64,000 nucleotides of DNA, taken from Locusta migratoria. Lineage: Eukaryota > Arthropoda > Insecta > Orthoptera > Acrididae. The stretch spans positions 344,995,668-345,059,667 of the forward strand of contig CM048744.1 in assembly GCA_026315105.1 (NCBI GenBank), read 5' to 3'. Below the pieces are notes generated by a model that was given only the letters and a program-made list of their open reading frames with translations, was not told the origin of the DNA and ran no database searches. How positions within the stretch are numbered: position 1 is the first letter of the stretch; every line of letters begins with the position of its first letter. The translations under genes and the position numbers were made by a program. Positions 21,818 to 33,615 of the stretch are shown in pieces.

Positions 21818-21865
<48 letters not shown>

Positions 21866-21960
21866 TGTGTGTGTTGTCCTGAGAATAAGTTAGTTTAAGT
21901 TGTTTGTAAGTCTAGGGACCGATGACCAGAGTAGTTGGGACCCGTTGGTATGTTAAACAC
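21720..21960 (+). mobile_element. SINE copy with internal (GT)n expansion
   Basis: The head (ggggatagccttgcggtctgag), the B-box-like ggtttgagtcc and the 3' block (gtttgtaagtctagggaccgatgacc) place it in the SINE family. A GT/GC dinucleotide run at about 21800-21873 sits between tRNA-like head and body. The tail beyond 21955 is truncated. Confidence 0.65.
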
Positions 21961-22235
21961 AACTATCGCCACCAAACTGCTCCTCTACTATACACATTGA
22001 TACAGAACGTATTCATAATTTGCTGCCTCTAGCGTTTTCTAAAGCCCAAAATGTAGGCAACATCAGAACCACGGAAAAAAATATCCAATAACACCAGTTC
22101 CTCCATAATTAACTTTGGGCGTGAAGCATGATAAAAGATGAAGTCCTCTTAACATTCGTCAAGCGCAAACACTTCTTTCGCATTTCTTTAGCTTAGTTAC
22201 ACTCTCTCGAGTCTACATAGCACCGTTTTTTGTCC

Positions 22236-22662
22236 ATTCAAAAATGTTCAAATGTTTCTAAATCTATGGGGTTTAAAAGGCACAGAACATTCGGGACAGC
22301 CAGACTGGAAGAAATTATGTCTAATAAAGAACTGGTGAAGGGACTCCTTGCACTGTTCAAGGACATTGGTTGGCTTTACTTGATATACAGGGAGCGATAC
22401 CGCACAATAAACTTAGTTTCGGTGCGGGCAGTGGCGGGTTGGACCAAGACTGTTTTGGCTTCCCTGAAAAAATCAAATCAAATCTATGGGACTCAACAAC
22501 TTGGTTATTAGTCCGTAGCTTACAAACTACTTAACCTAAGGTAAAGTAAACTAAGGACAACACAAACACACACGTCCGAGGGGTGAATCGAACCTCCGAC
22601 GGCGGACGGCCACGCGTACTGCAAACCGGCGCTGCAGTACGCGCGGTTAATCCGCTGCGGCT
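22236..22662 (-). mobile_element. tRNA-derived SINE split by a 209-bp insertion
   Basis: SINE tail at 22236-22270, then foreign DNA, then body and tRNA-like head at 22480-22662. The sequence aaatctatggg occurs at both edges (22260-22270 and 22480-22490), so the break is an insertion with an 11-bp TSD. The head (gccgcagcggattaaccgcg on minus) is a further variant of the family. Confidence 0.8.
22271..22479 (+). mobile_element. Short retro-insertion inside a SINE
   Basis: The insert is 209 bp, flanked by an 11-bp TSD, and ends gaaaaaatcaaatc, an A-rich 3' end typical of LINE-mobilised RNA. It carries an open frame that includes the stretch LVKGLLALFKDIGWLYLIYR, which I do not recognise. It could be a 5'-truncated LINE or a processed RNA copy. 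Confidence 0.55.
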
Positions 22663-23497
22663 TTTTTTTTTTTGTCCATTTCTCTGGGTACTGTAGTAAT
22701 GATTAGAGCCTGTTAGCGTTTCACGCAGATGCAGGTTGAGTGGGTGACACAGCTCCCGGCTTCAGGCCGTGTTTACCTCGGTCGCACAGCTCGAGGTTGC
22801 GGTCGAGGGGCGCCGTTGCGGCCGACCGTTGGAACCGGCGTGTTCACCGATCGGCACGCGGCTGCGAAAAGCGCTCTTAAGGCTCCTATAAACCCGAGCT
22901 CAACTGTCGGCCATTTTTCCCCAAGCAGTTGGAACGACCTTAAATTTCATAGAGTGGTGATAGGTCCGCCATGTTTGAGGCAAATTGAACTGGCGTCCGT
23001 CATGTTATTTGCTGTATCGGCTGACTACTGGTATGCCACACCCACTCGGGAACTGTACCTATTTACAGTTCCACTTTTTAAATAAAGATGGACTATTGAA
23101 TACGGATGTGCATTAAGTTCCGTCAGACTTTTTCGAAGCTACGAATTGACGAGCCTGGTAGAATATTTCCTCAAAATGCGGTAAAGAAATATCACGAACC
23201 TTTCAGTATTACAGTTCCAGTTCGAAGTATAACACTTAGATGCGGTTTGCAATAACAACGAATAATATTTGTGTAGATTTTAATGCACGTACATGGTCCA
23301 AACGAGTTGAGAAACATGCAGTGAACAGTAATTGTTATGACGAACTATCTTGACCGTGGATTTGCATCTGCTGTTAATGTGTTGTAACAACTGATTTCAT
23401 AAAGTCTAGTATACACTTATATTTTGTTTTCTAAACCTATTAAGTCTACAAACTTATAAAATTGCTATTAAAGGGTTTGATTGTAAACTTTGGTGGA
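22663..23497. other. Unannotated stretch
   Basis: 22729-22900 is GC-rich and open for 118 codons, but low-complexity and without recognisable motifs. The rest is AT-rich with nothing identified. Confidence 0.4.
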
Positions 23498-23779
23498 CGA
23501 AATTTGAGTACAAAGACGGAAGTGACAACAAAATACTACAGTTAAAAATGCGCCGAGGTCACCTACCAGAAAAGCATTCCACGTCGAAATAAGGTATCGT
23601 GAATAACTTCCCTTGTTGCCATACTCAAACAAGTGACTTTGGTACGTGAAATTTCACTACAAAGACGAAAGTGACAACAGATCATTGCACCAAAACTGCG
23701 CCTAAGTCAGTTGCCACAAAAGCATTCCAAGTCGAAATACCGTATCATTAATAACTTTCATTGTTGCCACGTTGAAATA
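23498..23779. repeat. Two-unit imperfect tandem repeat, about 140 bp
   Basis: Units 23498-23636 and 23641-23779 share tacaaagacg-aagtgacaac, aaaagcattcca-gtcgaaata and ttgttgccac in the same order. Confidence 0.75.
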
Positions 23780-24321
23780 AGTACATAATTGTTGCAAAGA
23801 ACACAGACATGTACAACTGAAAATATACTGCCTGTCACTACTGCTTCCACACTTTACACTGGTTACATATCAACCATGATCGATCAAGTATTGTCAACAA
23901 CTAATGAAAATACTTTTAAAGGAGGTGTTGAGGCAGCAGCGACAGAAGAAGAAATATCTCACACCACACTATGTAAAAAACCGAGCATTTTTTTTTTTTT
24001 TTTTTTTGTGGCGTGTACTTTAAGGGAATTGCAGGATAGGTCATCTGAAGCTTCACTCTTTAGGCAGCTAAGTGGCATCTATCAAGAATTTTGTTTGAGT
24101 ATAGAGAGACTGAGATCAAACAAGGCAAAACATTTAGTGTTCTTGGACGAACTACTTGTCATTTTATCACTTAGATTTGTGCATTTAAATGCTTCACACA
24201 CTTCACGCATATTTCATCAGCAAAAATTGTATAGGCAATACACATTAAATACAATATAAACTAAATACAACACTTCAAGTTCAACAACAACATACGGTAG
24301 ACTTACTCTTCTCAAGTGTAC
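23780..24321. other. Unannotated stretch with poly-T run
   Basis: A 156-codon frame (23789-24259) spans a T18 run at 23990; no motif supports it as a gene. Confidence 0.4.
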
Positions 24322-24546
24322 TGACCACCAAAGCCGGCCGCGGTGGCCGAGGAGACTGAGGCGCTCCAGTCACGGTCTACACGGCCACTACGGTCGGGGG
24401 TTCGAATCCCTCCTCGGGCATGGATGTTTGTGCCGTCCTAGTTCGTAAGTAGTTCATAAGTAGTTTGTAAGTTTAGGGACTGATAACCCCGTAGTTAAGT
24501 CCCATAGACTATACAAACATTTGAACATTTGAATTTGACCACCAAA
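24322..24546 (+). mobile_element. tRNA-derived SINE with 11-bp TSD
   Basis: Full-length body 24333-24535, from gccggccgcggtggccgag to the aacatttgaatt tail, flanked by tgaccaccaaa at 24322-24332 and 24536-24546. Confidence 0.95.
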
Positions 24547-25989
24547 AATAAGGCGGCCGAGTTTACGGAAGTTGCCTCAAAGAGCGCTGTAACTCGTGTG
24601 TTAGCCACTCTATGAAATTTAAGCTCGTTGAGGAGTTGCCACGTTTCGGACGAAGCTCAATGCGTTACCTCGCGTTTCATTCAACTCACTCACACTCGCA
24701 AACTACTCACTGTATGAACGTGGAACTTTCATCAATGTCTTCGTTAAGAACTACACTACATTTTCATTTTAGTTTTATTTATGGCAATAATTTATAAACA
24801 GCATATACTGATAGTTTACGACCATGCACTTTCTGACGACGTTACGAAATTTTCGACATGAGAGGTACTTGTTTTCTGTTGAAGTTAGGTGAACACATTA
24901 AACGAATGAAATGTTCAAAATACTTCAAATTTTCATCCTCTACAAACAGAACCTCTGTGAGAAATGTATAACTAGAGATAATTTCAGTTAAATATGACGC
25001 ACTGGGATCCGCCCGCCCGTCCAATAGTAACACGTACACGTCTTCCGTATTAGAGCTCCTAATAATTAGGCACATGTTGTTACTGCATAACATCTACACT
25101 TAAAGATACTGGTACCGATTTCTATAAAGCCATTTAATTTTAAAAATTACAAACTACAAAAGTGCTGTTTCTCTACATAATATTCAATTTCAATTTTCAA
25201 GTTATATGAAAAGGATATTCTAAATATCTCAATACAGACTGTTTTATTATTTAAGGAAATGAAAACAAGTCAGTTCGTTAGCTAGTGAAGAGATCCTTGC
25301 TGTCATTTTCAAGTATTCTCACATAAAATCCTCATTAAATCTAGTAATTTCCGTTCTGTTACTGCTAGGCTTTAAACTGAAGGAAAGGTAACTCCTGTTA
25401 GGTTTTGGAAACGGAGTAGTGGCTCTGAAACACATTGGACAAGAAGCAAAGAAATAAACATTTGTTAGTGACGAAGGAATATCTGCAAATCGAATAATAA
25501 ATCACTAACTTTACTCTTTTTCATTCTACAACTATGTATTTCCTTGAATAACGCAACAGTTAATGAAGTTTTGGTTAGTAACCATGTGGCAAAATATTCC
25601 CCTCTTTGCCTGTTATCATTTGACAAAATATCATTTTGATACCTCTAAACGTGTATGAGATACGCAATGATTCATTCTGGCCTTATTGCCATCGGAAATG
25701 AGTGTGCTAAATAGAATAAAGTTTAGCGGTATGAGTGAAAGGTAAAGATCTCCTCCTAAGTCGAAAATAAAATTCAATGCATTACGAAAGTTTCATCCGC
25801 AGCAACATGCACCAAACGGAATATCATAGCAGCCTCTATATTTTACTGCAAACTTTTCCTAACGTAGCGCAGTCTCTTATTTCAAAGCCAATATCTTGTT
25901 AACTATGATTATTAACGAAATGACGAGCATTTCGTCACAATGCTGACATATAAAGATTTAAGTAGCGAAAAATTAAATATTTCTACCAA
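24547..25989. other. Unannotated AT-rich stretch
   Basis: 1.4 kb in which I find no gene, RNA or repeat. Confidence 0.5.
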
Positions 25990-26845
25990 TTAGTTTTTTG
26001 TGAAATCGTTCGTGAAAGATGGCAGGGCATGCGCCTCTGCGCTGTTAGTGCAACGCGATTCCAACCATGTTGTGGAAAACATGGCGGACGATTCAGCCTG
26101 GGTTTTTAGGAGATCTAGCAGGCAGACACCCCACCCGTGGTTGCGTGGGAGGTCGCCCCAGTGCGTGGCAGGAAGCGAAAGACTTCCTGGGGACCGACAG
26201 TGAGGCCTCCCCAGTTCGTCTGGGGTCTATCTGTGGCAAACAATGTTCCTGAGCCGGATGGTGTAGCTTATCCTGACGTCACCTCCCACCCTGCAAGATC
26301 CGGGCTATCACAGAGGGTGTGTTTCCTCGTAGTTATGCGGGTAATGCAGCCCCTTAGGGATACGGCTGCTAGGGAGGGGAAGAAGGCCAATGTGCACTCC
26401 GTGTGCATACCGGGTAGAGTCATTCCAGGCGTGGAACAGGTCCACCCGGATACCATGAAGAGTATTGGGTGCAGCCAGCTGCCGGTGGTGGCTCACGTCG
26501 GTAAAAATGATGTGTGTCGCTTCGGATCTCAAGAGATCCTCTCAGGTTTTGAGCGGCTATCTGAAGTGGTAAAGACTGCCTGACTTGCTTGCAAGAAGAA
26601 AGCAGAGCTCGCCATTTGCAGCATAGTTGACAGGACTGACTGTGAACATCCGGTACATAGCCGAGTGGAGCGTCTGAATCAGAGGTTCAGACGGTTCTGC
26701 GACCGTGTGGGCTGCAGATTCCTCGACTTGCGCCATCGGATGGTGGGATTCCAGGTTCCACTGAATAGCTCAGGAATCCACTATACGCAGGAAGCGGCTA
26801 CACCTGTAGCGGCGGCTGTGTGGCGTGGACTGGCGGATTAGTTTA
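25990..26845 (+). pseudogene. SGNH-hydrolase-like domain, probably from a LINE ORF1
   Basis: The frame 26137-26583 carries VHSVCIPGRVIPGVEQVHPD and then VVAHVGKNDVCRFGSQEIL. The second block resembles block III (G-T-N-D) of SGNH esterases with the Thr changed to Lys. After an in-frame stop (26581-26583) the same frame continues to 26842 with VERLNQRFRRFCDRVGCRFL and SSGIHYTQEAA, where D-G-x-H (block V) would be expected. So two catalytic-site residues look altered and the frame is interrupted. Esterase domains of this type occur in ORF1 of some CR1-type LINEs and in related cellular proteins. GC content is much higher than in the flanks, which also suggests an inserted retroelement piece. Confidence 0.55.
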
Positions 26846-27545
26846 GGAAGCCTCCGGAACACATAGTATGGGTTTCAATCTCAAAGTTCACAGGACGAAC
26901 ACAGATATAAAACTATTGGTCTAACAACTAAAAATTGTCTTAGCTGTGTGGAGAAGTGATGTTCATGTCTGTACAAGTAGCATTGTGTATTCACGTTGGT
27001 AGTAATTTATACACATGCGCCGTCTTCTCTTTATAATGAGCGACCACGGTACAGCGCGTTAATATTTATCCATTTACCTTCCATTACCTTCTTAATTTCA
27101 GCATTATAAAGCAAGAAGTTACGAAAATTGAAAATAACGTCATCCAACTTGGTTGAAGTCACGAGACGTTCCCTCCTTACATTTGTAGATGTTATTACGA
27201 ATCACATAGTGTCTGCTACGTGCTACATATGGAACAGCGAATTCAGATGAAAATTTACGGAGTTGAACCTCACTGACGCAAAAAGTCAGAGCCTCTCATG
27301 GAGATATACTTTTCTGTAACGCTGTCGTTGTATGGAGAGATTAAAGAAAAAACATACGAACATGTAAAGTACAAAAAAGTGCAACTAGAAAGAGGGATTT
27401 AAGCTGATTTTAACTTAGAGATATTGGATATTTTAGACTGCAGAAATCAGATTTCATATTTTTCACAACCAATCTAAAATACAGTTTGTTAAAGTGACAA
27501 GCTCAAGCGACACCAATGTTTCGGTACATCTTCTCCACCCTCCAC
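26846..27545. other. Unannotated stretch
   Basis: No gene or element recognised. Confidence 0.5.
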
Positions 27546-27551
27546 CCTCCC

Positions 27552-27552
<1 letters not shown>

Positions 27553-27614
<62 letters not shown>
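27553..27614. repeat. (CT)n microsatellite
   Basis: Uninterrupted CT dinucleotide run of about 30 units, within a longer pyrimidine-rich stretch (27535-27690). Confidence 0.95.
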
Positions 27615-27617
<3 letters not shown>

Positions 27618-27769
27618 CATGTCCTGTTCTCCTCATCTCACTTTGCATAACCCTCTCCGCCTCTCTTTCTCTCTGTATATTTCTGTCTGTATAAAATAAA
27701 ATATCATGTAAAAATTAGAACTAAATCGATCAAGAAATTTTCCAGACTTGTTATACTTACTGTTCCCTT

Positions 27770-28180
27770 ATATACAAGGTGTTCGGAAATTGCCGTTTCG
27801 GACTTGGATCACTGTACAAGGGAATTTATACATAGTAGTATTATGAGGAATCCATGTTCGGGAATATCATCGATTGGCGCTATTAGTATTACTTTTCTTT
27901 TTGACAGTGTAAAAGAAGTCTACACTACTGCAAGCTCTTTACTTTCCATATTTTAGAAAGAGGTAATATGGACCAAAATAAGAACAAAATGTCTAGTAAA
28001 CACGGACTCTGAAAGTCATACTTTGTACACGTCTTTATATTCAGTTGTTTATTGTTTACACGTCTCTCTTACTGGACAAGTGCTCATAGGTCTTAAGGTA
28101 TTCATTGTACAGTTTATGTTTTGTAATTTTTTGTGCATATTACCTCTTTCCAAAATATGGAAAGCCAAGAGCTTGCACTG
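27770..28180. repeat. Short inverted repeat within repeat-like DNA
   Basis: Arms of about 41 bp (27930-27970 and 28136-28177) mirror each other: ctgcaagctctttactttcc against the complement in ggaaagccaagagcttgca. At 27776 the sequence acaaggtgttcggaaattgc looks like a transposon end of the cagggtgttc type, but no mate is visible. Confidence 0.5.
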
Positions 28181-28299
28181 GAAGATGTTTGTTTCACAGT
28201 GAAAAAGATAAAGAAGTGGTCATAGTGTCACTGGATGACATGGTTTTCATGGTTCTCATGTACTCACTCTCCTATGAGAGTCTTAGAAATTTCAATGGG

Positions 28300-29375
28300 A
28301 ATTTCCAAAAACGCACTATATGGAAAAAGTTGGTAGAAGCCGACCTCGGGAAAGATCAGTTCGGGTTCAGGAGAAATATAGGAACACTGGAGGCAGTGCT
28401 CACTTTACGGCTTATCGTAGAAGATAGATTAAGAAAAGGGAAACTACATATTTAGTTTTTTGTAGATTTGGAGAAGGCTTTTGAAAATGTTGATTGGAAT
28501 AAACTTTTTCAAGTTCTGAAGCAAGCAGGAGTAAAATATAGGGAGCGTAAGGTGAGCAAGCTATAAAGGAACGCAAAGAGAAATTTGGAGAAGGAATTAA
28601 AGTTCAGGGTGAAGGATTAAAAACATTGCGTTTTGTCGACGACATAGTAATTCTGTGAGAGACAGCAAGGACCTGGAAGAGCAGTTGAACGGAATGGACA
28701 GTGTGCTGAAACGTGCATGTAAGATGACATTAACAAGAGCAAAACTAGGGCAGTCTTATAAAATCAGGTGATGCTGAAGGAATTAGATTAGGTAACGAAA
28801 CAATAAAGGAGGCAGATGAGTTTTTTACTTGGGCAGTAAAATAACAAATGATGGTCGCAGTACAGAGGATATAAAATGCACAATGGCAATGGGTAGAAAA
28901 GCGTTCTTGAAAAATAGAAATTTGTTAACATCGAATATTGATTTAAGGCTAAGGAAGTCCTTTCTGAAGGCATTTGTGTGGAGTGTTTCCTTGTATGGGA
29001 GTGAAACATGGACGATAAACAGTGCGGACAGGAAGAGGATAGAGGCTTTTGAAATGTGGTGCTACAGAAGAATGCTGAAGATTAGGTGGGTGGATCGCGT
29101 AACTAATGAGAAGGTACTGAACAGAATTGGGGAGAAAACAATTTCTGGCATACCTTGACTAAAAGAAGGGATCTATTGGTAGGACACATTCTTAGACATC
29201 AAGGAATTGTGAATTTAGCGTGTGTGGGGTAAAAACCGCAGAGGAAGACCAAGAGAGGATACAGTAAGCATATTCAGACGTATGTGAAGAGGCTTGCTCA
29301 GGATAGGCTATTGTGGAGAGCTGCATCAAAACAGTCTCCGGAATGAGGACCACAACAACAACAACAACAACAGCT
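28300..29375 (+). pseudogene. RTE-like LINE, 5'-truncated RT and C-terminus
   Basis: In order: DQFGFRRNIGTLEAVLTLRL (RT block with the conserved Q-x-G-F), then a stop before LEKAFENVDW. After a deletion comes the catalytic box FVDDIVIL near 28635, then EQLNGMDSVLK. Then ITNDGRSTEDIKCTMAMGRK and SLYGSETWTINSADRKRIEA lead to MLKIRWVDRVTNEKVLNRIG. The copy has several frameshifts and a deletion near 29220 relative to the 44-kb copy. It ends in an (aac)n tail at 29349-29372, the 3' terminus used by this family. I place it in the RTE-like group by the C-terminal motifs; the exact clade is uncertain. Confidence 0.75.
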
Positions 29376-29965
29376 AATGTTCATCAAATAGTGGTGTTAA
29401 ATATATAACAGAAAGGTCTGGAAATTTACGAGATTTTCGGTAAAAACGTTTTCCTTTATACATTAGGCCTACACAAACACATTTGTATCTTTTTTGTAAC
29501 TGTAAAACGTATTTCTTTTAAGATAACTTGTGACACCAGAACTATTGTACAAAAAAGGAAGTGATTTTTTTAATTTTTTTTTAATGAGGGAGCAACAATT
29601 TTGCAACTCGCTCGGGTAGGTAATTAGGCTTGCTCCGGCCCTGTACACGATAATGCTCTGCCAGACGCCGCAGGTGACACACAAACTCTTAGTCAGCGGT
29701 TTGGATGGCAGTAGTTCCACCACCCGCCGTTCAGCCCTGAATGACGCCATCGCACTATCACTTGTTCTTACACCTAAAGCAGGAGCTTGGAGGGAAACGT
29801 CTCCAAAGTGACGACCAAGTGAAACTCAGTGTGAAGAAATGATTCTCCTCACTGGCGGCATCGTCTGAGATAGGACTAGGTAAGTTGCTCGACCACTATA
29901 AGTGCCTCAGCAACGGTGGAAACTATGTGGAAATTTAAAATATGCCTTTTTTGTGATGATAACTT
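29376..29965. other. Unannotated stretch
   Basis: Nothing recognised apart from T-rich runs near 29565. Confidence 0.5.

Positions 29966-29968
<3 letters not shown>

Positions 29969-30054
<86 letters not shown>
29969..30054. repeat. (TA)n-(GT)n compound microsatellite
   Basis: TA run 29969-30001 passes directly into a GT run to 30054. Confidence 0.95.
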
Positions 30055-30055
<1 letters not shown>

Positions 30056-30444
30056 ACTATTTCCCTAAACGGTATTTACTTCCCGGATACAGCTTATAAA
30101 ACAATATTGCATATGCGTGCCAAATGACATAAAAATGAGTGGGCAAGGAGACAGAATGCATAAGTCCAAAGAGACAGACTCCTTTCAAAGTGAAACTTAT
30201 CGACGAACGTGTCCGTTTGACGGTGCGACTGACTCAACCGTCTTTTCTAACAGTACGACATCGCATGCAGAGCCTTTCCTAGATTCCTGGTGATATGGGA
30301 TAGACCACAGACAACTGCAAAACTGTGACTTGGTCAAATGGGTCCTGATTTCATTCGGTAAGACCAGAGTCTAACATAAAGAGTCACGAAACTCCCAGGG
30401 AAATTTTGCAACTTAGCGACTGCAGCGCTGCCAAGCGGCTGGTC

Positions 30445-30446
<2 letters not shown>
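30055..30446. other. Unannotated stretch
   Basis: No feature recognised; a poly-A run of about 30 follows at 30447-30476. Confidence 0.5.
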
Positions 30447-30477
<31 letters not shown>

Positions 30478-30784
30478 ACCCTTCGTATTTAGGAGCTTTT
30501 GGTGACGCTATAAATTGAATAATGTTACGAATAACAAGCGTTCATTTACGATGGTTAGTTATACTTTTAGACACAGAAGTAAATCTTTAACGATTCATTC
30601 ACGTTCAGGCTTCTGCTCTTAATCAGAATCACAAATACTTGAACACTATTTCATAATATTACTGTAAAAGTAATGTCTGAATGCTTCCAATAGCAGTTAA
30701 TCAACTATTTCAGAAGAGCCTACTTAGTTTCGCACCACAGTTTCAAAGAAATTATAAGCCTGTATACCAACATATTTTGGCGCT

Positions 30785-33615
30785 TGAAAGACGACCGTCT
30801 GTCGTCTTCCATATATTTTTTATAAAATTGTAATTTATTTGATGTCGCTAGATTAGCATTTTGTTAAAACTAGAACCCCACTCTTTTCAAAGCATAGTTG
30901 TGACATAAAGTCACGGAGGAGGCAGGCGACCATGATTAATAGTAAATAAAATCTGCAATAGGCTGCACAGGTCGCTGTATTGATAAAAGTCATAAAGTGG
31001 TTACAATATGACATAATTTGACGTGTTTCGGCCTGGGCCATCATCAAAATCCTGCATACATAGATTACAAGTATGTCAGTACAAATGGATACATTCTTCT
31101 TGTAACATTAAGGAGCAGACAAGAACAACATGTATCCATTTGTACTGACATACTTGTAATCCACGCATGCAGGATTCTGATGATGGCCCAGGCCGAAACG
31201 CGTCAAATAAAGTCTTATTTTAACCACTTTATGACTTAAATCAATACAGTGACCTCCGCAGCCTATTGCAGGCTTTATTTACTATGAAGAATAGCATTTT
31301 TATTTCATTTTTTAAATTAGTAGTTTCTGAAATGTTAGTTTATATTGCTGGGATTATTTTATTTTAATAATTTATTATGGTATTTACGAATGTGGCAATA
31401 AGGACGGCTTCTCCATTGCGCCACTGCCCCTGTGAAAATGTGTGCTTCTTTTAAGTGGATGTGCGAGAATCTAATGGCTCTCTGAATGTGGGTAGTAATA
31501 GCTCGCTTTGCATGGTTCTCCCTGGCTCAGTGTCGATAGTTAGTCGTTACCCACCCCTGCTGTTGGAGCTACCAAAGAAGTTTCTACACCCTTTGGTTAC
31601 AAGCTAGTCGACGAGCCCTCTCCAGAGCGAGTCTTGTGATCTTCTCTCCCCACCACCGCTGTTTTCGTGGGTTTTGCCAGTTTCCGGTAGCTTTCGGGCC
31701 TCCTGGCCGCTCGGTCTTCACTTTGTGCTCGGATCGTAGTGATGTAAGGTTGATTCCACTCTGGTGTCTGTGGAGATGGTAGCCATTCGTTGTCTAGCAT
31801 GTTTAACTTAGACTTTTGAACTTAGATTCATTATTCGGAATAGTTTTTCCGATTGTGAGTGGAAATATGTTCTAGTTTCTTACTCCAAAGATTTCCTACA
31901 GATAAACACAGTGTATGTGTTACCAGTTGTAGTTTGATAACGGCCTGGTATATTCAAACCTTTTGTGATTATGTGGCGGTGTACGAACTCTGTGTAAATT
32001 CTTTCTAGCTTTGTGGGGCCCAATTTCTAAAAAAACAATATGTTCATTTTTGTACAGTGCATGTAAAATCTTTCTTATCGTTTCCTTCCCTGAGTGATAT
32101 GTGTTCCACGTAGTTGGTTCTTAGAACAAAGCCTTCAACTTTCACTATTGTTTGTTCCATGTACACTATGCGTGTATACTTCTCATTTCCACTAACATTT
32201 TAGGATCTTCTCTCTCCGCCTATTTTAATTTTGCTGTTTCTTCTCCGAACTTGTAGTATGCACTCAGTCTTTATCATTAATTCTCTCCGAGCCTTGTACA
32301 ACCTCCTTCAATAGCCTGCTTATGAAATTCTATGTATTTCTAAGGGTTGCATGGCGATTTTTTATTCTCACTTTTCCGTTATTGTAATTATTTCACTTTT
32401 CTGTTTTTTTTTTTTTTAGACTGGACTTCTTCCGTCTTTGTGAACGCTCCCAATCGCGTGTTTCTGCATTTCAGTAGCTTCCTTATGAAATTCTATGCAG
32501 TTATAGGGGTTTCATGCCATAGTTAATTTTCTTTATTTTTAGGAAATTGAAATTATACATTTTTATCGGTTTTTGGAACCACGTGGGTCCGAACTCCGAA
32601 TTCAGGGGTTTGCAGCTAGTCACCTGAATTCACGCCACTCCTCATAAAACCAGTGCCTAGATAGTTTACTCTCAGATTGCAACTTACGAGTCCGCCGTGA
32701 TTTTGTGTAATGAATCCGATTTTTAGCCACTTCACCTTCAGATCATGTAGCATAGCCGTGTGTCGCCGTTAGCGTTTTAGCTCGCGGTCTAATCTAAATG
32801 CAACTTAACTTTGCTATACTCACGCACAATCTCAGATTAGGCACAACAGACCAGAGCAATCTTCGCAGTTTTATTGCATATTGTGTTGTGTGGTACCTCC
32901 GGGTTTGCTGAATTTCGCTGACGATAGCGGGGCCTGCTTCTGCCTCGTTTCAGCACGCTGATTTTGGTGAGTTTTGCTGTTGCATTGTGTGTGTGTGTGA
33001 GCAAGTGAGTGTTGTTTGTAAATCCTCCCCCCAGTAGCGTTAAGTTCTGTGTAATTCATGTTAAATTCAATATTAGACTATGTAAAAGGGATGCATTTTT
33101 ATTGCATTAAGAAAATTGGTTCCCCATTTTTGCTTGCGTTCGACCTGAATAAACAAGTTAAGTTCAGTATAATTTTGACTTTCCTATAAATTGTAGTTTT
33201 CGGTCACCTTCCCCCTTTTAATAAATATTGTTCTTCACCAGTGCTGAGAACAAGCTCAGATGCAATTTTTTTATGTTTATGTTCCGTTGCGCCATAAATG
33301 TTTTCTTTTAGCCATCTTTATGACATAACTTTAATTGTAGTGGCTTGATTATTAATGTCTGCGTGTAATTTCGTGTGAGCTGCTACATATGTTGGCCACT
33401 GTATCGTTAACTTCGTGTTATTAGAGTAATTTGAACCAAGTCAGTTCTCAATTATGGCCAGGGAACAAGATTTTTGCAGCAGGGAGTAGCCGGTAGTTCA
33501 CACGGTCCTTTTGCTAATTTTACTGCTAAAAATTAAGCTTTTTATAACAGTAAACTCTTATCTGGGTACCTCCTACCAGAATTAAGCTTTTATTTAGTAC
33601 AGTGGCTCACTTTTA
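30785..33615 (+). repeat. Dispersed 2.6-kb repeat, copy B
   Basis: Co-linear with 3423-6038 from its first bases (tgaaagac) to its last (cactttta). The differences are a fold-back insertion at 30897-31285, one rather than two copies of the 165-bp internal unit (32346-32510), and scattered substitutions and small indels. Without the insertion it is about 2,440 bp. Same orientation as copy A. No open frame is shared between the two copies, so it is not protein-coding. Confidence 0.8.
30897..31285. mobile_element. Fold-back element E4 with the best hammerhead-like motif
   Basis: Inverted arms 30939-31094 and 31130-31285 with a 35-bp spacer. About 42 bp (30897-30938) extend beyond the left arm only. 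The right arm (31154-31203, plus) has a potential stem I AATCC...GGATT, then CTGATGA, stem II TGGCC-CA-GGCC, then GAAAC. The left arm (31022-31071, minus) has TTGATGA, otherwise the same. A 3-bp stem III (TGT with ACA) can be drawn in the left-arm copy, but the usual U-H cleavage dinucleotide is not in the right register, so self-cleavage is doubtful. The insertion point in the host repeat is established by comparison with copy A; no clear TSD beyond 2 bp. Confidence 0.7.

Noticed and set aside
22729..23085. 118-codon frame in a GC-rich patch
   Set aside because: Low-complexity Gly/Arg-rich start and no family resemblance; no splice or start context in support.
23789..24259. 156-codon frame
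   Set aside because: It spans a poly-T run giving seven Phe in a row and has no recognisable motif; coding by chance is more likely.
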